64,000 bases of DNA from Pseudomonas frederiksbergensis (lineage in GTDB: Bacteria > Pseudomonadota > Gammaproteobacteria > Pseudomonadales > Pseudomonadaceae): contig NZ_FNTF01000002.1 in NCBI RefSeq assembly GCF_900105495.1, forward strand, positions 4,332,501 to 4,396,500. Reading direction: 5' to 3'. Shown here piece by piece: positions 29,047 to 39,367 of this stretch (within the stretch, counting starts at the first letter, position 1; the number at the start of each line of letters is the position of its first letter). The translations under genes were made by a program, and so were the position numbers. A model generated the notes under the pieces. The model was not told the DNA's origin, made no database searches, and saw nothing but the letters and a program-made list of their open reading frames with translations.

Positions 29047-32000
29047 CTATTCAATCTCCCCCACGTTATCGTCGTCGGTGGAGACGAAGTGTTGTATTTC
29101 GCCTTGCAGCAATTCCAAGGCACGCTCGAAGTCAAAGCGCTCAAGTTGCTGAGCGACCAGGTCCAAACGCTGGGCTAGCGCATCACCGAGCGACAGGCCA
29201 CGCATCTCACCAAGCGCTCCAATGGCAGCGGTGTCGCTGTCAGCCAATAGCCGCCGGAGCCTGGCGAGCCGTCCACTGATTGTCGGCCCGGACGGCAGCG
29301 CCTGCTCGACTGATGCTGGATTTACCTCACCCAACCGCGACAACGCACTCAACACGGGCATCAAGTGCTGCTCAACCTCGGATAAATTCGACTGCACGAC
29401 CTTACTCGGTTCGCCGGCCCGGCACGCTTGCTCAAGCTGTGCGGCCGCCTGCGCCACAGACTTGGCCCCGATGTTCCCGGCGTTACCGCGCAAGGTATGA
29501 GCCATGCGCGTGGCTGCTGTTGGATCAGGGTCAGCGAGTGCCGCTTGAAATTGTTCGACGAAGCAAAATTGAGTCGCATGGAATTTGCGCAACAGTCGCA
29601 AGTAAAGGGCCTCCTTGCCCGAACAGGCGGTCAGCCCGGCGACCTTATCGATACCTTCGAGCTCAGTGGGCAACGATGCGGATATTTGGGGATCGTTCAA
29701 CTCTTGCGCCTGCCCGCTACGACCGAGCCGTGGTTTGATCCACTTGGCCAGCGTGGCAAACATGGCGTCTACGTCCAATGGCTTGGACAGGTGGTCATTC
29801 ATGCCACAGGCCAGGGCGCGTTCGCGATCCACTGCCATGGCGTCGGCGGTCATGGCGATGATCGGCAATGCCGCGAAGTTCGATTGCTGGCGAATCCTGC
29901 GGGTCGCTGTGTAGCCATCCATCACAGGCATCTGGCAGTCCATCAGTACGCCGTCGAAATCGCTGTCACGCGCCAGCAAATCGAGTGCCTGCTGACCATC
30001 GAAGGCCTGTTCGAGCTCGATGCCGGCCCCTTGCAGCAAATCACACGCCAGCTCCCTGTTCAGTTCGTTGTCTTCCACCAACAACAGGCGCGCGCCTTTC
30101 AAGCGCGCCATGTGGTCAGCGCTCTGCTCGTTGCGCTCACTGGCGCGGGTACCGGTTTGCGGCACTTTGCCGAACACCGTGCCGATGGATTCCAGCAAGG
30201 TGGACGGAGTCACCGGCTTGGTCAGCACCACCGGCAACTGCACGTGCTGGAGCTTGGCCTGTTCAAGCAACTCTTCGCGATCAAGGGCAGTGACCATGAT
30301 GACTGACGGCGTGCGCGTCAGGTTGCTGGAACGCATCTGGCGGACGGTCTCCACCCCATCCATGCCTGGCATCCGCCAGTCCATCAGAACCAGGTCGAAA
30401 GGCAACGAAGCTTTCTCGGCCTGCACCAACATGCGCAGCGCCATGCGACCGCTTTCGGCCACATCCACCTCCACACCGAAACTGTGTGCCATGACCGAAA
30501 GAATCTCACGGGCACTTGCGTTGTCGTCGACCACCAACACGCGGATGCCTAGCAGCTCATCGGCGGTGAACATGCGCCGCACAGGCGCCTCTGCCTGGAT
30601 GCCCAGACTCACGCAAAAGTGAAACGTCGAACCGACGCCCAGTGTACTTTCGACCCAGATGCGCCCGTCCATCAGTTCCACCAGACGTTTGGAAATCGAC
30701 AGGCCCAAACCAGTCCCTCCGTACTTGCGAGTCGTGGAACTGTCGGCCTGGATAAAGGACTGAAAAATCCTCTGGCATTGCTCTTCGCTCATGCCGATCC
30801 CCGTATCGCGCACCCAGAAATGCAGCTCGACCTTGCCCTCCTCACTCCCAACTCGTTCGATGCCCAGAACAATTTCACCGTGTTCGGTGAACTTCGTCGC
30901 GTTGTTGCCCAGGTTGGCCAGGACCTGGCCTAGCCGCAACGGGTCGCCGATCAGTGCGGTCGGCAGATTGGCGACCGTGCTGTAGAGCAGCTCCAGGCCT
31001 TTATCCTCGGCCTTCAGGCCCACCACATTGGTGAAATTCTCCAGCACGTCTTCCAAACGGAAAGGTATTAGTTCCAGATCCATCCTGCCGGCCTCGATCT
31101 TGGAGAAATCGAGGATGTCGTTGATGATTCCTAACAGGTTCTCCGCCGAGCGATGCACCTTCACGATGTAGTTGCGTTGTCGATTATCGAGCTCGGTGCG
31201 CAGTGCCAAATGACTCATGCCGATAATGGCGTTCATGGGCGTGCGGATTTCATGACTCATGTTGGCGAGGAATTCGCTCTTGGCGCGTGTCGCTTCTTCG
31301 GCGATTTCCCGGGCCAGTTGAACCTGCGCCTCGGCGGCTTTGCGGTCCGTGATGTCGTAATACCAACTGGCGCTGCTGCGTTCGCCGGGAATCAAGGGTA
31401 CGGCCGAGAGCAAAACGTCGAAACGTTCTCCTGCGCTGCGCTGCAGGCTGGCCTCGAAATTTATAACCGCCCCTTTGGCGGCAGCGTCCAGGAATCGGCT
31501 GTGGGCTTGTGCATCGCACCAGAAGAGATTTTCATCCATCTCACCAAACTGCTCGCGGTCGACGCCGAACAGACTCTCCAGTTCCGGGTTGCAGTAACTC
31601 AAGCGACCCTCATCGTCACGGATCAGCATAGCCACCGGGCTACTGTCCAATACCGCACGCAACTGCGTTTCGCTGGACTTGAGCGCCGCCTGCATTTGCC
31701 GTCGCTCACTGACGTCGCGGACCGAAGCGCAAATGCACGTGCCACGCCCCTCCAGCAGCGGCAAGTGCGACAGGCCGATCTCTACGGAAAACAGACTGCC
31801 ATCCTTGCGAAGGCCTTTGAGGTCATCCAGTTTCGCGCCCATCTGCCGGGTGCTGCCATGGGCGATGAAACCATTGCGCAAAGCCACATGCTGCCCGCGC
31901 GCCGCGTCAGGCACCAGCCGTTCGATGGCCTCGCCCACCAATTCGCCCGGGGCATAACCGAACAGCGTGTCCAGCTGCGGGTTGGTTATCAGGATCTCGC

Positions 32001-33480
32001 CTTCGGCATTGATGACGATCATGCCGTCCGGTGCTGCCTCGAGAATCGCGCGATACCAGGCCTTGGTGGCACGCAATGCGCTCTGCTGCGCTTCCAGTTC
32101 CTTCGATTGCAGCTCCAGCCGCAAAGCCTGTTCGCCCATTTCATCGGCCTGGCGCCGAGTTTCGACCAGCAAGGATTGCACCGCCAGATGACGCTCCATC
32201 ACCGCCATGGCCCCGGCCAGGCGTGGCATGGCCTCCTGCAAAAGCGACTGTTCACGGGGGCCCAGCGGTTGATGACCCGCCAGTTCGAGCACGCCGAGCA
32301 GACGTTCACCACGCACAACTGGTTGCACCAGCAGATAGCTGGCGGGCACTTCCCCCAGCTGCGAATGCAAGCGTCCGAATGACTGCATCAGCCCCTGCAA
32401 TTCACGGGGCGCTCGATCCAGCGCACATTGCCCCAGGAGACCGGCTCCGAAAGTCACCGTGGACGCCGGCGGGGAATCAGGATCGGTCGCGTAACTGCCA
32501 ATCAGTTGCAGGCTTTCATTATGTTCTTGCACGCTATAGAGCACGCCCCGGCCGATGCCGAGCATGCTCGCCATATGCCGCAAAAAGACCTGAGCCAGCT
32601 CGTGAGGGGTTTCTGCTTGCGGCAGGTTGGTCTGAAGTAGTTCGGCTTGCGCCTTGACCCAGCGTTGGCGCTCCAATTGTTGCGACTCGGTCTGTAGCGT
32701 TGCGATGGCACGCGCCAGATCGCCAGTTTCATTTTGCAGATCGGTATGGGGAATCGTCCCGTCCAGTCGGCCGGCGGTCAGCTCGTCAACGGCGGCGCGA
32801 ACCCGGTAAAGGGGCAGGCGAATCGAGCGACTGATCAACCAGCCCATCAGCAACGCCAGAGTCAGGCCGCCCAGTAACAATTGATAAGTGAGCCGGGTGC
32901 TGCGCCCGGCAAATTCTGCGATCTGTTTAGCTGTGTCATGAATGGAGGCTTGTTTGGCTCTCGCCATTTGTTTGAGCAAGTCGTCCACGCGCTCATCCAG
33001 CCCTTGGAACAGGACGCTATTGATCAGCCGCGAGGCTTGCGCTTGATCCCCTGCACCGGCCAGTTGCAGTGCTGCCTCACCGTCTTGCAGCAAACGTTTC
33101 AACAAAACCTCGAACGTGGCGAACCGCTCCTGGTTCTCCTGGCGCCAGAGGGTCGGTTGTGCCAGCTGCAACGCTTCTTGAAGATTTTTTCGAGCCTCAC
33201 GAAATTGCTCGACGCCCTTGCTACGAACAACTTCGCTGTCGCCGTTGACGGCATGCTGCAAACCCTGCACAAGATGCGGCATCTGCACCCTCGCTTCCTG
33301 CAAGTGTTCCATGCCCGCCAACTCTTGCTGATACAGCCGCCGCATATCCGCTTTCAAAGAGTCCTGGGTTCGCAGGCTCTGCACGCCGAGCACCAGAACC
33401 AGCGCGCCTAACGCCGCGAAGCCGAGGATCAACTTGATTCGCAGCGGCAGTCGTTCCAGCAAAGCGAGCACTCTGGTCAT
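29047..33480 (-). CDS. Hybrid sensor histidine kinase with GAF, two PAS, two REC and HPt domains
   Basis: A 1477-residue inner-membrane sensor. Order: TM1 (about 16-36), periplasmic helical sensor (about 40-190), TM2 (about 196-216), HAMP, GAF (about 280-430), coiled coil, PAS (about 475-595), PAS (about 605-715), HisKA with phospho-His in [20 protein letters not shown] (about 740), HATPase with [20 protein letters not shown] and [17 protein letters not shown]1 (VLVVDDNAS and [13 protein letters not shown]), REC2 ([13 protein letters not shown] and [13 protein letters not shown]) and HPt with [13 protein letters not shown]. It can run a complete His-Asp-His-Asp relay. The HD-GYP regulator 38 bp upstream in the same direction is the likely output partner. 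Confidence 0.93.
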   Translation of the reverse strand: MTRVLALLERLPLRIKLILGFAALGALVLVLGVQSLRTQDSLKADMRRLYQQELAGMEHLQEARVQMPHLVQGLQHAVNGDSEVVRSKGVEQFREARKNLQEALQLAQPTLWRQENQERFATFEVLLKRLLQDGEAALQLAGAGDQAQASRLINSVLFQGLDERVDDLLKQMARAKQASIHDTAKQIAEFAGRSTRLTYQLLLGGLTLALLMGWLISRSIRLPLYRVRAAVDELTAGRLDGTIPHTDLQNETGDLARAIATLQTESQQLERQRWVKAQAELLQTNLPQAETPHELAQVFLRHMASMLGIGRGVLYSVQEHNESLQLIGSYATDPDSPPASTVTFGAGLLGQCALDRAPRELQGLMQSFGRLHSQLGEVPASYLLVQPVVRGERLLGVLELAGHQPLGPREQSLLQEAMPRLAGAMAVMERHLAVQSLLVETRRQADEMGEQALRLELQSKELEAQQSALRATKAWYRAILEAAPDGMIVINAEGEILITNPQLDTLFGYAPGELVGEAIERLVPDAARGQHVALRNGFIAHGSTRQMGAKLDDLKGLRKDGSLFSVEIGLSHLPLLEGRGTCICASVRDVSERRQMQAALKSSETQLRAVLDSSPVAMLIRDDEGRLSYCNPELESLFGVDREQFGEMDENLFWCDAQAHSRFLDAAAKGAVINFEASLQRSAGERFDVLLSAVPLIPGERSSASWYYDITDRKAAEAQVQLAREIAEEATRAKSEFLANMSHEIRTPMNAIIGMSHLALRTELDNRQRNYIVKVHRSAENLLGIINDILDFSKIEAGRMDLELIPFRLEDVLENFTNVVGLKAEDKGLELLYSTVANLPTALIGDPLRLGQVLANLGNNATKFTEHGEIVLGIERVGSEEGKVELHFWVRDTGIGMSEEQCQRIFQSFIQADSSTTRKYGGTGLGLSISKRLVELMDGRIWVESTLGVGSTFHFCVSLGIQAEAPVRRMFTADELLGIRVLVVDDNASAREILSVMAHSFGVEVDVAESGRMALRMLVQAEKASLPFDLVLMDWRMPGMDGVETVRQMRSSNLTRTPSVIMVTALDREELLEQAKLQHVQLPVVLTKPVTPSTLLESIGTVFGKVPQTGTRASERNEQSADHMARLKGARLLLVEDNELNRELACDLLQGAGIELEQAFDGQQALDLLARDSDFDGVLMDCQMPVMDGYTATRRIRQQSNFAALPIIAMTADAMAVDRERALACGMNDHLSKPLDVDAMFATLAKWIKPRLGRSGQAQELNDPQISASLPTELEGIDKVAGLTACSGKEALYLRLLRKFHATQFCFVEQFQAALADPDPTAATRMAHTLRGNAGNIGAKSVAQAAAQLEQACRAGEPSKVVQSNLSEVEQHLMPVLSALSRLGEVNPASVEQALPSGPTISGRLARLRRLLADSDTAAIGALGEMRGLSLGDALAQRLDLVAQQLERFDFERALELLQGEIQHFVSTDDDNVGEIE

Positions 33481-33518
33481 AGCAATTCCTGTTGATGAAA
33501 AACCGGCGAGTCGACCGT

Positions 33519-34673
33519 TCAGGGTTTCTGGGCAGTGCGGTGCAGGTCCATCAGCATGGCCATGTCCTGATCGCTGTCTTGAAAACGTTCCGCAATGACG
33601 TGGAATTGCTCGGCACTGGCAAGGAATGCATCACAGACATCTGGATCGAAGTGAGTCGCGCGCCCCTGTCGAATGATGTCCAGGGCCTGTTCATGCGGCA
33701 TCCCCGCCTTGTACACGCGCCGGCTGATCAGCGCGTCATACACATCCGCCACTGCCATCAATCGGGCGCTGATCGGAATTTGTTCGCCAGCCAACCCCTG
33801 CGGGTAGCCGCTGCCGTCCCACTTTTCCTGGTGGCTGTAGGCGATTTCCTTGGCCACGCGCAGGAAGTCCACCGAAATTCCCAACTGATCTTCGGCACGC
33901 TGAATAGCATCACGGCCCAGGGTGGTATGGGTCTTCATGATCTCGAATTCTTCCGGGGTGAAACGCCCCGGCTTGAGCAGGATGTGATCAGGAATACCGA
34001 TTTTGCCGATATCGTGCAGCGGTGCCGACCTGAACAGCTGGCGGATGCTGTCATCGTTCAGGAATGGATTAAAACGAGGATGATTGCGCAGCAGTTCGGC
34101 CAGCAGCTTGACGTAATGTTGGGTGCGACGGATATGGTTGCCCGTCTCGTTGTCGCGTGTCTCCGCCAGCGAAGCCATGGCCTGGATCGTGACGTCCTGT
34201 ATCGCCACCACCTCACGGGTGCGGCGCTGGACCTCCTGCTCCAGAAAATCGTTTTGATCGCGAAGAAAGTCAGCTGCGGCCTTGATCTTCAGCTGGGTCT
34301 GCACCCGAGCCAGGACCAATGGCGGGCTGATGGGCTTGGTGATGTAGTCGACCGCGCCCAACTCCAGGCCCTGGATTTCGTTTTCCATTGACGCCATTGC
34401 GGTCAGGAAAATGATTGGGATAGTGCGAGTGCGAGGATCCTGTTGCAACTGCCGGGCGACCTCATGACCCGACAGCCCTGGCATCATGATGTCGAGAAGG
34501 ATCAGATCCGGCAGTGGACTGTTTTGCAATACCCGCAACGCCGCATCGCCACTGTTGGCAGCCTTGACCCGATACCTGTCGCTGAGCAGGTCGGCCAACA
34601 GCATCAGATTGTCTGGCGTGTCATCGACCACCAGAACGGTGGCGGCAGGATAAACATCCTGTTCAATACCCAT
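33519..34673 (-). CDS. Response regulator with HD-GYP c-di-GMP phosphodiesterase domain
   Basis: A 384-residue regulator. REC domain (about 8-125): VLVVDDTPDNLM, LPDLILLDIMMPGLSGHEVA and a Lys in YITKPISPPLVL. A coiled linker leads to the HD-GYP domain (about 170-365): HDIGKIGIPDHILLKPGRFT and HEKWDGSGYPQGLAGEQIPI are both intact, with HTTLGRDAI, so phosphodiesterase activity is expected. ATG 34673 (MGIEQDVYPAATVLVVDD) is chosen with GGAG before it. The gene precedes the hybrid kinase by 38 bp and probably forms an operon with it. Confidence 0.93.
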   Translation of the reverse strand: MGIEQDVYPAATVLVVDDTPDNLMLLADLLSDRYRVKAANSGDAALRVLQNSPLPDLILLDIMMPGLSGHEVARQLQQDPRTRTIPIIFLTAMASMENEIQGLELGAVDYITKPISPPLVLARVQTQLKIKAAADFLRDQNDFLEQEVQRRTREVVAIQDVTIQAMASLAETRDNETGNHIRRTQHYVKLLAELLRNHPRFNPFLNDDSIRQLFRSAPLHDIGKIGIPDHILLKPGRFTPEEFEIMKTHTTLGRDAIQRAEDQLGISVDFLRVAKEIAYSHQEKWDGSGYPQGLAGEQIPISARLMAVADVYDALISRRVYKAGMPHEQALDIIRQGRATHFDPDVCDAFLASAEQFHVIAERFQDSDQDMAMLMDLHRTAQKP

Positions 34674-34912
34674 GTCTTTTGGCTCCGCTGCCCAATGAAG
34701 GACCGTGCGAAGTCCCTCCACTGCAAACAAGCGTAGCTCTATTCATTGCAATTGCTGATTGAAGCGATACTGGCCCAGCGCCAAGACATCCATCGCGGCG
34801 CAGTAAAATCCCTCGCGCTCTTTGATTCCGTTCAGACCGCAGCAAAAAAACACCAGAGTCGGTTAGACGCTAGTGACAGGGATGGGATTGGAAAAATGCA
34901 GCGGATTTGAAG

Positions 34913-34997
34913 TGGTGCCCCGAGCCGGAATCGAACCGGCACGCCCTGCGGCGGCAGATTTTAAGTCTGATGTGTCTACCAATTTCACCATCGGGGC
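34913..34997 (-). tRNA. tRNA-Leu(TAA)
   Basis: On the minus strand the acceptor GCCCCGA/TCGGGGC is perfect, the anticodon loop is CTTAAAA (TAA), the variable arm is long (GCCGCCGCAGGGCGT, as in class II tRNAs) and the T-loop is GGTTCGAATCC. CCA is encoded (34913-34915). 85 nt. Confidence 0.97.
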
Positions 34998-35075
34998 ATG
35001 GGAAATGCAAAAGCAGGCGCCGATTTAACCCTAAAACAAAACCAGAATCAATCACTTAGGAAATGAGGCACCCTT

Positions 35076-35165
35076 ATGGCCATGAAAATCAATTTTACCA
35101 AGTCCACGTTGTACGATCTGAGGTGTCCGGACCGCAAAGCCGACCCTCTTCACCCAATCCTATGA
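35076..35165 (+). other. 29-codon ORF next to tRNA-Leu, possible gene fragment
   Basis: ATG at 35076 opens MAMKINFTKSTLYDLRCPDR and ends at TGA 35165. KINFTKxTL at an N-terminus is reminiscent of the first strand of phage integrases that sit at tRNA genes, but the match is only about ten residues and the fragment lies on the 5' side of the tRNA. It is probably a scar or a chance ORF. Confidence 0.25.
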
Positions 35166-35217
35166 AGCCGCCACTGAAAAGGCGGCCTGGGAAAATCGGG
35201 AGGCAGCAATCAGGGGA

Positions 35218-36471
35218 TCACCAGAGGGCGATGTCATAGGTAAAGTAGATCCGGTTGCTATCTCGGCCACGGGAATACTCAGAGCGGTAAACGTAGTTAC
35301 GCAACCGCACACCCAGACCTTTGAAGGTGCCTTGTTGCACGACGTAAGCCAGTTCGGCGTCACGTTCCCATTCTTTTACCGTGGTGGTGGACTTACCGTC
35401 GTTGCCGCTCAGATACCGGGTGGAAAACGTCAAAGCGGGTACGCCCAGAGCGACAAAGTTGTAGCCGTAGTTGAGCATCCATGTCTTCTCGTCCTCCTCG
35501 ATGAACTTGCCTATACCGGCGTTGCTGAACGAGTAAACCGTTGCACCGCTGATATAGGGCAAACTGGCGTCGCCATCGAGGGTCTGGTATCCGCCACCGA
35601 AGGTATGACCAGAGATGGCGTAGGACAGCTGCCCGCTCAGCATGTTGTTGTCGATCTTGCCGCCGTAGGCGGAGCCGGTATCGACACTGTTGAAATAGCG
35701 CAAGTCACTGGTCAGTACGCCGCCTCCCAGGGGTAGGTCGTGCTGGATACCTGCGAAATTCTGTCGGTAAAAGTTTTCCAGTTCGCCGTAGAAGTAACTC
35801 AAACGAATGCTCTTCCCCAGCTTGTATTCGGCGCCTGCATAGCTGAAGTCGCCTGATTTATCTCCGCCGTAACCGTCGGGCACAATCGGCATGCTGTCGC
35901 TGGAATCTCGCAGTTTGAATCGATCCAGGTAGCCCCCGGTGAGGGTGAGGTTCTCGATGTCGACGCTACTGATCTGTGTGCCTTGGTACGTTTGCGGCAA
36001 CAGACGCGCATCGTTGTAGATCAGCACTGGTGTCTTGGGTAACAAGGTGCCGTATTTAACTGTGGTCTTGGCCAATTGGGCTTTGGCACTCATACCCAGA
36101 CTTGCGAATTCGTCAGCCGCACGACCGTCATCATGCACGGGCAACAAGCCAGTGCCACTGCGACCACGGCCGGAATCGAGCTTGACCCCGAGCAGGCCGA
36201 GGGCATCAACACCAAACCCGATAGTGCCAGGCGTAAATCCCGACTGGTAATCCAACAGAAATCCCTGGGCCCACTCGGTTCGTTCGCTCTTCGCCGTCCT
36301 TGCTGATCTGGCACTTAAACCATGCTCGTCGCGGAAATTCTCATTGAAGTAGACGTTGCGCAATTGCAGCTTAAGCTTGCTGTCATTGATAAGCCCTTCT
36401 GCACTGGCGCTGGTCAGCGGCAACAAACCGAGAAAGGAAAACAGCGCCCGTTGGGTAAACAAAGTGGTCAT
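35218..36471 (-). CDS. OprD-family outer-membrane porin
   Basis: A 417-residue beta-barrel with signal peptide (MTTLFTQRALFSFLGLLPLT, cleavage after ASA). Typical OprD-family pieces: EGLINDSKLKLQLRNVYFNE at the mature start, TEWAQGFLLDYQSGFTPGTIGFGVDALGLLGVKLDSG, SDSMPIVPDGYGGDKSGDFS and the end YFTYDIALW with a terminal aromatic. OprD-family channels take up basic amino acids or carboxylates. The neighbours (CitMHS, DctA and a PrpF-type isomerase on the same strand) point to a di- or tricarboxylate. Confidence 0.93.
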   Translation of the reverse strand: MTTLFTQRALFSFLGLLPLTSASAEGLINDSKLKLQLRNVYFNENFRDEHGLSARSARTAKSERTEWAQGFLLDYQSGFTPGTIGFGVDALGLLGVKLDSGRGRSGTGLLPVHDDGRAADEFASLGMSAKAQLAKTTVKYGTLLPKTPVLIYNDARLLPQTYQGTQISSVDIENLTLTGGYLDRFKLRDSSDSMPIVPDGYGGDKSGDFSYAGAEYKLGKSIRLSYFYGELENFYRQNFAGIQHDLPLGGGVLTSDLRYFNSVDTGSAYGGKIDNNMLSGQLSYAISGHTFGGGYQTLDGDASLPYISGATVYSFSNAGIGKFIEEDEKTWMLNYGYNFVALGVPALTFSTRYLSGNDGKSTTTVKEWERDAELAYVVQQGTFKGLGVRLRNYVYRSEYSRGRDSNRIYFTYDIALW

Positions 36472-36561
36472 AGCGAACTACTCATTGTTGTTATTTGGAG
36501 TGCAGAACAGCGCACGCCTCACTGGTGAGGCGCGTCAGGAGAAACAGGTGGCGTGGTTGAA

Positions 36562-37866
36562 TCAGGTGAAGAGACTAATCGCACCGGTCAATAGAGCTAT
36601 CGCCGTGATCACCAGGGAAGTCAGCACAGCCCATTTGACGGTGGCTTTCTGGAAATCGCCGATATCGCGGTCAACCATCCCCACCAGCAACAGCGTCGAA
36701 GCCACGAGAGGGCTCATCAGGTGCACAGGTTGTCCGAGTATCGAGGCCCGGGCGATTTCAACCGGGTCGATGCCATAGGCTGCGGCCGCGTTAGCCAGAA
36801 TCGGTACCACCCCAAAGTAGTAAGCATCGTTGGAAAGAACAAAGGTCAACGGCATGCTGGTGATCGCCACCACCAGTGGGAACAGGTGACCCCAGGATGG
36901 CGAAATCCAGTCCACCAGCGTTTGCGCCAAGGAGTCGACCATCTTGGTGCCCGAGAAGATCCCGGCAAAGATACCGGCAGCAAACACCAAAAGTACGACG
37001 GTCATGGCGTTGCCGGAATGGGCGAGAATGCGCTCTTTCTGAATATCCAGTTGCGGGTAGTTGATCATCAGTGCCAGGACAAAGCCGATCAGGAACAGGA
37101 TCGCCGAGTGCATGACCCCCATTACCAGCGCGACCATGACCGCGATCACCAGCAACAGGTTCACGTATGCAAGTTTAGGCCGCTTGTGCGGGGTATCGCC
37201 CAGGATCGCGTCGATGTAGCAATTACCGCCACCGCTCTGTAGCTGCACATTGCCGATGCGTTTACGCTCGGCACGGCCCAGGAGGAAAGCGGTGAACACC
37301 ACCCACATCGCGCCGCCGATCATGGTCGGCAGCAAGGGAACGAAATACTCGCCGGCATCCAGGCCCAGCGCCGCGATCGCCCTTGTTGCGGGCCCACCCC
37401 ATGGGGTCATGCCACTCATGATGCTCAAGGACAACATGGCGATGGTCGCCAGAATCATCGGGTTCATGCCGATACGCTTATACAACGGCAGCATTGCCGC
37501 GCAGGTGATCATGTAGGTGGTTGTGCCGTCGCCGTCGAGGGCGACCACCAGTGACAGCAGCGCGGTGCCGATAGCGATTTTCATTGGATCGCCGTTTACA
37601 CGCTTGAGGATTTTGCGAATCAACGGGTCGAACAACCCGGCATCAATCATCAGTCCGAAGAACAGAATGGCGAACAGCAGAAGCGCAGCCGAAGGCGCAA
37701 CCATCTTCAGGCCGTCGAGCATCATCTTGCCCGTAGTGCCGCCAAAACCGCCAATCACCGCAAACACAATCGGCACCACAGTCAGGGCGACAATCGGCGA
37801 TAGGCGTTTCGACATTATCAGGTAGGTGAAAACCACCACCATGGCCAAACCAAGAAATGCGAGCAT
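36562..37866 (-). CDS. CitMHS-family citrate/tricarboxylate-metal:H+ symporter
   Basis: A 434-residue inner-membrane transporter with about 12 helices. MLAFLGLAMVVVFTYLIMSK at the start, FGLMIDAGLFDPLIRKIL, ALDGDGTTTYMITCAAMLPLYKRIGMNP (the ion-binding GDGTTT motif), MTPWGGPATRAIAALGLDAG and a matching second-half helix hairpin VLSNDAYYFGVVPILANAAA are family hallmarks. It imports citrate or a relative complexed with Mg2+ or Ca2+. It is in a cluster with an OprD porin 90 bp downstream and DctA 131 bp upstream. Confidence 0.92.
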   Translation of the reverse strand: MLAFLGLAMVVVFTYLIMSKRLSPIVALTVVPIVFAVIGGFGGTTGKMMLDGLKMVAPSAALLLFAILFFGLMIDAGLFDPLIRKILKRVNGDPMKIAIGTALLSLVVALDGDGTTTYMITCAAMLPLYKRIGMNPMILATIAMLSLSIMSGMTPWGGPATRAIAALGLDAGEYFVPLLPTMIGGAMWVVFTAFLLGRAERKRIGNVQLQSGGGNCYIDAILGDTPHKRPKLAYVNLLLVIAVMVALVMGVMHSAILFLIGFVLALMINYPQLDIQKERILAHSGNAMTVVLLVFAAGIFAGIFSGTKMVDSLAQTLVDWISPSWGHLFPLVVAITSMPLTFVLSNDAYYFGVVPILANAAAAYGIDPVEIARASILGQPVHLMSPLVASTLLLVGMVDRDIGDFQKATVKWAVLTSLVITAIALLTGAISLFT

Positions 37867-37997
37867 AGGTCAGTTCTCTTGTTCTTATCAGTAGCGTGGC
37901 CGATGCGCAGGCGCACGGCCTCGAACCCGCCAGACGGGAGGATCAACCTGGCGGGGAATTGAATGAAATAATTGCTGGGTTTTTTAGCCGTGTCCGG

Positions 37998-39311
37998 TCA
38001 GACGTGTTCTGTGGCCTTGCGACCATCCCAGTTTTCACTCTGGGTCTGGGTCTGGGCGGACGACGGTTCGCCGTCAAGAGTCCGCATCAGTGTCTCGCGA
38101 TCGCAAGCGTTCTCCGAGATGGACATCACCACGGTAGCCACCGCATTGCTTGCCAGACTGGTCAAGGCCCGGGCTTCCGACATGAAGCGGTCGATTCCGA
38201 TCAGCAAGGCAAGGCCGGCCAAGGGAATGTCATGGATCACAGTCAGTGTCGAAGCCAGTGCGACAAAACCGGCTCCGGTCACACCTGCGGCCCCTTTCGA
38301 GGACAACAGCATGATGGCCAGCATGGTCACGGTCTGTGTCAGGCTTAGCTCGATGTTGCAGGCCTGAGCAATGAATACCGCTGCGAGGGAGAGGTAGATC
38401 GCCGTACCGTCGAGGTTAAACGAGTATCCCGTTGGCAGCACCAACCCCACCACGCCTTTCTTGCAACCCAGGGCTTGCAGCTTTTCCAACATCCGCGGCA
38501 TCACCGGCTCGGTGGAGGAAGTCCCGAGCACTACCAGGAACTCTTCGCGCAAGTAGCGCAGCAACTTCCAGAGACTGAAGCCATTGGCCCGGCAAATGCT
38601 CCCCAGCACCACAAAGACGAAGAAGGCACAGGCTACGTACAAGGTCATGATCAGCTTGGCCAAGGAGCCCAACGATGTAATACCGTACTGGCCTACGGTG
38701 AACGCCAAAGCGCCAAATGCACCGATCGGAGCGAAGCGCATCAGATAGGAGAATATTTTGAACACCATGTGCGAGGCAGATTCCAGTACATCCAGTACCG
38801 GCTTGCCGCGCTCGCCGATGGCCGACAGCGCAAAACCGCAAAGCACCGCGATGAACAACACCGGCAGCACTTCACCCTTATTGAAAGCACCAATGAAGGT
38901 TTCCGGGATGATGTGCATGAAAAACTCGACCACTCCCAGCTTCGCGGCAGAATCGGTGTACTGCGACAGTCCCTCGGTGCTCAAGTGGGCAGGGTCAATA
39001 TTCATGCCCACACCGGGTTTGAACAGGTAGACCGACACCAGGCCGATGATCAGGCTGATCACGGTCAGCGCCAGGAACAGCAGCATGGTCTTGCTCAACA
39101 GACGCCCGAGTGAGCGTTTGTCGCTCATGCCGGCGATACCGGTGACGATCGTGCAGAACACCACCGGAGCGATCATCATCTTGATCAACTTGATGAAGGC
39201 GTCACCAAGTGGTTTCAAGGCAATGGCCTGTTGCGACCAAAAATGCCCGACCAGCACACCCAACAGCACGGCGAGGAGAATCTGGAAGTAGAGCGATTTT
39301 ACAACTTTCAT
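37998..39311 (-). CDS. dctA: DctA-type C4-dicarboxylate:cation symporter
   Basis: A 437-residue DAACS transporter with eight helices and two re-entrant hairpins. Hallmarks: MKVVKSLYFQILLAVLLGVLVG at the start, GTSSTEPVMPRMLEKLQ (HP1), GYSFNLDGTAIYLSLAAVFI (helix 7 motif) and SSKGAAGVTGAGFVALAST (HP2). ATG at 39311 is preferred to 39323 because the upstream codon has no box. It carries succinate, fumarate, malate or similar acids. Pseudomonas often has paralogues, so this copy may serve the adjacent tricarboxylate pathway instead of being the housekeeping DctA. Confidence 0.93.
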   Translation of the reverse strand: MKVVKSLYFQILLAVLLGVLVGHFWSQQAIALKPLGDAFIKLIKMMIAPVVFCTIVTGIAGMSDKRSLGRLLSKTMLLFLALTVISLIIGLVSVYLFKPGVGMNIDPAHLSTEGLSQYTDSAAKLGVVEFFMHIIPETFIGAFNKGEVLPVLFIAVLCGFALSAIGERGKPVLDVLESASHMVFKIFSYLMRFAPIGAFGALAFTVGQYGITSLGSLAKLIMTLYVACAFFVFVVLGSICRANGFSLWKLLRYLREEFLVVLGTSSTEPVMPRMLEKLQALGCKKGVVGLVLPTGYSFNLDGTAIYLSLAAVFIAQACNIELSLTQTVTMLAIMLLSSKGAAGVTGAGFVALASTLTVIHDIPLAGLALLIGIDRFMSEARALTSLASNAVATVVMSISENACDRETLMRTLDGEPSSAQTQTQSENWDGRKATEHV

Positions 39312-39367
39312 GGCATCACCCATTTTTAGAATTGTGCTGATGCAAGAACGGCAATGACCAGGGGAGA

